From Trileptium ribeirensis (taxonomy: Eukaryota > Nematoda > Enoplea > Enoplida > Thoracostomopsidae), in assembly GCA_030248225.1 (NCBI GenBank), contig JASANE010028269.1:1-64000 (forward strand): a DNA stretch of 64,000 nt, written 5' to 3'. Within the stretch, counting starts at the first letter, position 1, and each line of letters begins with the position of its first letter. Below, piece by piece: positions 61,801 through 64,000 of this stretch. The notes beneath the pieces are model-generated. The model saw only the letters and a list, made by a program, of their open reading frames with translations, was not told the DNA's origin and did not search any database. The position numbers were made by a program, and so were the translations under genes.

Positions 61801-62382
61801 CAAACATGCTGAGATTGAAATGAGTATATTCGTCGTTCACTAAAACAGCCCCTTGATTGATATCTGCAGGTATATTTATCATATAAACTTCTTTTATGGC
61901 TTGCACCAGAAACGGTCGTAAACACAGCATATTGATACAATATAGTTTTCCACATTCACTCATCAGTTCCGGAATTATGGATAAAAATTTTGCGAATATA
62001 TTTTGGTTTTTTAGTACAATCAATTGTCATGATAATTTATGAGTTTTTGAAGTTATTTTTCACTGTTGATGCAATTTAGCGTCTATCGCTGCTGCAGTGT
62101 TGCTCTTTAACATTCGGTTTACAGCAAAAACAAGCGCAAACGCAACAGGTTCCTTATATTACATCTCAACAAGCTGCATTACCGCAACATCAGCAACTAC
62201 CTTATGTTCAAGGATCTGTAGCACCGGTGACCGCAAACTCCGGATACTTTCAGCAGCAGCAACATATGCTTCACGCACATCAACAACACAGCTCTGCACT
62301 GGTCTCAGCAGGGAACCAGCCAGTGGCTGCTGTCCAACAACAGAGTCAAGCTGCTTACGTCGCAACTGCGGCATCCGTGTAA
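31819..62382 (+). CDS. STAM: STAM, signal-transducing adaptor molecule (ESCRT-0), 12 coding exons
   Basis: Exons: 31819-31864, 33322-33485, 44296-44391, 46443-46531, 50720-50783, 51351-51426, 52685-52922, 54152-54246, 55014-55241, 58112-58166, 60292-60385, 62125-62382. All introns are GT-AG and phases join to a 1,503-nt frame, 500 residues. Domains: VHS about 1-148, ubiquitin-interacting motif about 169-187 ([17 protein letters not shown]), SH3 about 227-283 ([28 protein letters not shown]), the STAM linker [17 protein letters not shown]/coiled-coil core about 300-415, Gln-rich tail. STAM pairs with Hrs/HGS on early endosomes, binds ubiquitinated cargo and recruits deubiquitinases through SH3 (family knowledge). 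The start is the first ATG of a short exon giving [15 protein letters not shown], matching STAM N-termini. Human STAM is slightly longer. Confidence 0.95.
31865..33321 (+). other. STAM intron 1 content
   Basis: Holds the tRNA-like copy 32202-32272 and CCGGAACCGG-rich patches at about 32545-32610, which also occur upstream of the gene. No coding frame supported. Confidence 0.55.
32202..32272 (-). repeat. tRNA-Thr(TGT)-like retroposon
   Basis: The minus strand has box A GGTTAGAGC, anticodon-loop-like CTTGTAA, intact box B GTTCGAGTCCC and an encoded CCA. The acceptor 5' strand does not pair with the 3' strand (GCTCTGCC), so it is probably a retroposed tRNA copy. Confidence 0.55.
33322..33485 (+). 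CDS. STAM: STAM exon 2 (VHS, helices 1-3)
   Basis: Acceptor TTTCATTTCAG; encodes [20 protein letters not shown] and, further on, [14 protein letters not shown], the VHS signature. Donor GTACGT. The exon 2/3 join gives about two more residues than human STAM at ALTLLGA. Confidence 0.93.
33902..34310 (-). mobile_element. Diverged lone LTR of the errantivirus-like family
   Basis: Begins on the plus strand TGTAACAATGGACGTGACG. It keeps scattered blocks of the LTR at 11845-12317: CACTTCACGGGATGTGT, GGCTCCGTCACCTGCTTGCA, GCCTATCCTG and GTGGCCCCCACTAGGG. Same orientation as the 5' LTR. Lies in STAM intron 2. Confidence 0.6.
34714..34839. repeat. 63-bp tandem duplication
   Basis: Two near-identical units of 63 bp, each beginning TGAAGGCTGCTAGTAAG and ending at GTTAGCAAAGGA. 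In STAM intron 2. Confidence 0.85.
36129..36899. repeat. ~345-bp duplicated module
   Basis: Blocks CGTCTTAAAGAAAT and ATGACACTATTTTTTAATTC recur at about 36271 and 36616. A second block, GACAAACCCAAAACTTGGGA with a GACA microsatellite and GGCAATTACATTATAA, closes both ends (36150 and 36833). Confidence 0.75.
37967..38197 (+). CDS. Possible small secreted protein, copy 1
   Basis: 76 codons from ATG, with signal-peptide-like start ([20 protein letters not shown]), then a Tyr/Asn/Ser-rich part. The same frame is kept in all three tandem units. No homolog recognised. It could be chance within a recent duplication. Confidence 0.25.
   Translation: MHVNRLNIRLLFLLFVIGNTMNDKSYSYNGRAYNCNNRSYTTVNPNNSKFFKVRSARSDTHMYALCGGSLDYVQGN
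39729..39959 (+). CDS. Possible small secreted protein, copy 2
   Basis: Identical at protein level to the copy at 37967-38197. Identity of units 1 and 2 gives it no independent weight. Confidence 0.25.
   Translation: MHVNRLNIRLLFLLFVIGNTMNDKSYSYNGRAYNCNNRSYTTVNPNNSKFFKVRSARSDTHMYALCGGSLDYVQGN
41482..41727 (+). CDS. Possible small secreted protein, copy 3
   Basis: 81 codons, with several substitutions and a 15-bp in-frame insertion (adds five residues after KVRSAR) relative to the other copies; the stop is conserved. Frame-preserving change is weak support for coding. Confidence 0.25.
   Translation: MHVNRLNIWLLFILFVIDNTMNDKSYSYNGRAYNCNNRSYTTVNPNNSKFFKVRSARAIHSRSDTHMYALSGATLDYVQGN
42508..42883. 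mobile_element. MITE-like element with 15-bp terminal inverted repeats
   Basis: Left end CTGGCCTGTCCACAG, right end CTGTGGACAGACCAG, which pair with one mismatch. Flanked by TATAT on both sides. No transposase inside; 376 bp, in STAM intron 2. Confidence 0.7.
44296..44391 (+). CDS. STAM: STAM exon 3 (VHS)
   Basis: 32 codons, [20 protein letters not shown] and on, matching VHS helices 4-5 (SNCG is the conserved mark). Acceptor TATTTCAG, donor GTAAGA. Confidence 0.93.
44392..46442 (+). other. STAM intron 3 content
   Basis: Mostly AT-rich sequence and the inverted-repeat element at 45366-46197. No other feature supported. Confidence 0.5.
45366..46197. mobile_element. Non-autonomous DNA transposon with CAGGGTGCCCGCG ends
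   Basis: Terminal inverted repeat CAGGGTGCCCGCG/CGCGGGCACCCTG with direct repeat CATAGA immediately outside both ends. GCGGGAAA motifs recur near both ends. No transposase frame. CAGGG ends suggest hAT-like, but the visible target duplication is 6 bp and not 8. Confidence 0.7.
46443..46531 (+). CDS. STAM: STAM exon 4 (VHS)
   Basis: Encodes [20 protein letters not shown], the VHS W-x-E-E-F/Y-x-x-D motif. Acceptor TTGTTATAG, donor GTAAGT, ends in phase 2. Confidence 0.9.
48104..48508. repeat. ~201-bp tandem duplication
   Basis: Two copies starting AAAAATTTCCTGGAAAA at 48104 and 48305, sharing AACGGCAGGCACCCGGCCGG and CAGCGCGCTCTAACATC. Confidence 0.9.
49732..50222. repeat. 191-bp tandem repeat, one partial and two full units
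   Basis: Units start GCACAAAAATG at 49841 and 50032; a shorter related unit lies at 49732-49839. Shared blocks are AAGTTGCATGTCGATGT and GAAAGCAATTGTG. Confidence 0.88.
50720..50783 (+). CDS. STAM: STAM exon 5 (end of VHS)
   Basis: Encodes [19 protein letters not shown], the last VHS helix. Acceptor CTATTTTAG, donor GTGTGT. Confidence 0.9.
51351..51426 (+). CDS. STAM: STAM exon 6 (linker, start of UIM)
   Basis: Encodes a basic start, then [16 protein letters not shown], the acidic first half of the ubiquitin-interacting motif. Acceptor TGTTTTAAG, donor GTATTT. Confidence 0.9.
52685..52922 (+). CDS. STAM: STAM exon 7 (end of UIM, first half of SH3)
   Basis: Begins AIQLSLKES (UIM), then a Ser/Gly-rich linker, then [20 protein letters not shown] of the SH3 domain. 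Donor is AG|GTAAAT. Confidence 0.95.
52923..54151 (+). other. STAM intron 7 content
   Basis: GC-richer islands at 53035-53160 and 53340-53470 (e.g. CATGGGGGCAGCGCCCAT, which can fold) stand out from AT-rich surroundings. They look like a decayed retroposon; not identified. Confidence 0.3.
54152..54246 (+). CDS. STAM: STAM exon 8 (second half of SH3)
   Basis: Encodes [20 protein letters not shown], carrying the SH3 WW, G-LFP and F-V ligand-groove residues. Donor GTAAAC. Confidence 0.95.
55014..55241 (+). CDS. STAM: STAM exon 9 (linker and start of GAT core)
   Basis: Encodes [17 protein letters not shown], a STAM-specific linker, and [20 protein letters not shown], the beginning of the GAT/coiled-coil core that pairs with Hrs. 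Donor GTATTA. Confidence 0.93.
55242..58111 (+). other. STAM intron 9 content
   Basis: 2.9 kb with the 60-bp duplication at 56328-56447, a following dispersed-repeat-like stretch with ATCTCGACA(A/G)CCGTTCGTGCTAT written twice (56702 and 56870), and a GCGAAGCG / TCCGTCCGTTCGTT patch near 57534-57615. No gene. Confidence 0.5.
56328..56447. repeat. Two 60-bp tandem units with hairpin
   Basis: Exact or near-exact 60-bp repeat beginning TTGACGGAGGCAAGACGAGC. Each unit contains GCCACC-GAA-GGTGGC, a perfect 6-bp stem, then CGCAGCCGGAGGCG. Confidence 0.9.
58112..58166 (+). CDS. STAM: STAM exon 10 (GAT core)
   Basis: Encodes [18 protein letters not shown], equal to the MGPLIDEKLEDID helix of human STAM. 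Donor GTAAGT. Confidence 0.92.
59834..60251 (+). mobile_element. Diverged lone LTR of the errantivirus-like family
   Basis: In plus orientation, with GATCCGACGTTAAGCG, TTGTCGAACCCTAGTGG, TGGCCTGTAAGCAGGTGACG and a CTTGAAGCGCTCCTGCGG block corresponding to the LTR at 16411-16899; ends ...CCCTGTTACA. In STAM intron 10. Confidence 0.6.
60292..60385 (+). CDS. STAM: STAM exon 11 (GAT core)
   Basis: Encodes [20 protein letters not shown], the conserved helix after the GAT turn. Donor GTACGG. Confidence 0.92.
60916..61360. repeat. Two diverged copies of a ~170-bp sequence, about 290 bp apart
   Basis: Blocks GTATACTTGGTAGTGGCAT and TCAAATTTAGCGATAAA occur in both (about 60990-61055 and 61290-61345), each after a TCTGCTTGTGT-like start. 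In STAM intron 11. Confidence 0.7.
62125..62382 (+). CDS. STAM: STAM exon 12 (Gln-rich tail, stop)
   Basis: 86 codons with stop, rich in Gln, Ala and His, low complexity, ending TAA 62380-62382. Similar Gln/Pro-rich tails close animal STAMs. The exact acceptor is set by frame. Confidence 0.85.
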   Translation, partial: QKQAQTQQVPYITSQQAALPQHQQLPYVQGSVAPVTANSGYFQQQQHMLHAHQQHSSALVSAGNQPVAAVQQQSQAAYVATAASV

Positions 62383-64000
62383 GATTTTAAAATAGGTTGT
62401 TTTCCAATTAAATATATGGATTTAACTGCACCATAAAGGTTTAGTTTTCATCTGTTTGTATGCATCATTTTTGGCCAATGACCCAAAATTCGGTGCATTA
62501 GCTGTTAAAGGGAAACTACTCTTGATGCTGCAATGGTCGCGTGTGTATTACATTTTGAAATAGACGCTTCTTCGAATCGCTAATGTATTGATTTTCTCTA
62601 CATCATTTTATTGAATTCGAGTGGAATGAGACAGGGAAGCGAGCTCATTCCACTCGCGAGCGAAGCGAGCAAGTGGAACGAGAATTTTCAATTTTGGCTC
62701 TGGAGGGGGGTTGAGGAGGTCCTGTCTGTGTGTGTCTGTCGCACCTGGATCTCGATAACTGTTGGACCGATTTTGATGCATGAGCTTATTCGAACCGCAA
62801 TGGTCGATTTAGGTGTAATGACGGAGCCCGATTTTTGAATTTTTTTCCCGTGGGAAAAGTTATGGGGCAAAATGACGTCATTTTGGCCCATTTTTCGGGC
62901 ACCCCTCCAGTTTTTGCGACTTTTCTCAATAAGTAAACGAGTTATCCGCAAACTAATAGGCCTATTCCATGTAGCTTTACCAGGGCTTTCCATTGATATG
63001 TACTAAGTTTTTCAACTACTTCCCAATCTGGAGTCTATAAACTTATAGTTGGCGACAAATTTCATATTTGGTGAAAAGTGGCGGGAAATGCACCTCAATA
63101 TGTGTTTTTTGTTGCTTTTAGTGTTTTTATGGGGTTTTCTGGGCCAACAAGCTCATTGCGAGTGTCAAAAATATTGTGTGGCAAATAGTTTTCACACTTC
63201 TGCTTCATACTTGGTATGAAAAATGAGATTTTTCTAAAGTGTCGGTTTGAATTCTTTAACGTTCTTTTCACGGTCAATTTAGGGTTTTATTGAATTATTA
63301 AATTATTAGTTCATTGTTTTTGTTCTCGTTGTGTGATGTTTTGTCTACTGCATACGTTGGCTATTAAAAGGGGCGGGCGTAACTACGACTCATCACTCAC
63401 GGTTTATATAACGCTGCACCTGCGTAATGTGTGTAGGTTTGTTTGTGTGTGCTTTCTACAACAGACTTCGGGGGATTGTTCTCACCATTCGAATTCTGGC
63501 TCGCAAGCGAGCTTCACTAGTAACTATCAAAATGCATCAAAAACTATCATCCAACGGTTTTGTGGCGTTGCTTACTTCACTACTTCGCTAGAATGGTCAT
63601 GAACGATTACGTCTGTTTTTGCGTACTTAATTTTGCGCTGTGTATAAAATAAATGATAGCGAAAAGTTATATTTATTGATGGATACTATCAATGGCAGTT
63701 CACTGCAAAAATTATAGAACAGTGTGACACGTACTTTGCCTTAACCGATGACGTGGCTTCGTTCAGATTGCCTCTTAGGGATTACATCGGGTACCGCCCA
63801 TTAACAGGTTGTCAGTAAGCCTGTTAGCTTAGCGCAGGAATAGGAACCTCTGGTGATTGCTGCGCCCACTATAATATCATTGGATATAGGCGAACTGTTA
63901 TTTGGTACCTCGCAAGAAACCTGGGGTGGGGGATAGGATAGTCGATACCCTCCCAAAGAACCTTTGGATTACCTCCATGCAATCCTTATGTAGGCCGAAA
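62383..64000 (+). other. 3' flank of STAM
   Basis: ATTAAA at 62407-62412 is a possible poly(A) signal. A perfect 12-bp inverted repeat, GAGTGGAATGAG/CTCATTCCACTC (62619-62630/62644-62655), precedes a GCGAGCGAAGCGAGC patch and a dispersed-repeat-like stretch (62690-62990). No gene seen to the right edge. Confidence 0.5.

Overview
The window is nuclear DNA of a non-vertebrate metazoan. It holds one interrupted cellular gene with canonical GT-AG introns of 0.6-10.8 kb, AT-rich non-coding DNA, LTR retrotransposons, tRNA-derived retroposons, MITE-like elements and many short tandem duplications. The sequence alone does not fix the phylum.

Layout. 1-12317 (minus): 5' LTR, long leader, gag and part of pol of a Ty3/gypsy, errantivirus-like endogenous retroelement that runs off the left edge. 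Read 5'->3' on the minus strand it goes LTR (12317-11845), leader, gag (10435-8374), a ~1,130-codon acidic ORF of unknown function (8254-4856, here 'ORF X'), then one frame holding a class-I-like envelope, retropepsin, reverse transcriptase and RNase H (4976-252). The envelope lies between gag and pol and is in frame with pol, whereas such elements normally carry env after integrase. The copy is decayed: six in-frame stops inside its frames, an 8-bp duplication in gag and a second gag frame change. A seventh stop ends the RNase H frame, and whether that one is native cannot be told here. 12318-16410: intergenic, with a degenerate ~175-bp repeat series. 16411-16899: a lone LTR of the same family. 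17101-26020: an apparently young 8.9-kb LTR element (1,066/1,068-bp LTRs, GTAC target duplication, PBS, polypurine tract) with a gag-like frame and no recognisable pol. Its interior carries a series of hairpins with compensatory changes. 26021-31818: intergenic, with tRNA-like retroposon pieces.

31819-62382 (plus): a complete STAM gene, 12 coding exons, 500 residues, with VHS, UIM, SH3, GAT/coiled-coil core and a Gln-rich tail. It is the ESCRT-0 partner of Hrs. Its introns hold three ~1,758-bp tandem units (37113-42399), two inverted-repeat elements, two more lone LTRs of the errantivirus-like family and several short tandem duplications. 62383-64000: 3' flank, with no gene seen.

The most unusual item is the retroelement at the left: gag - ORF X - env - PR - RT - RNase H, with env fused to pol. 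The next is the covarying hairpin series inside the gag-only LTR element.
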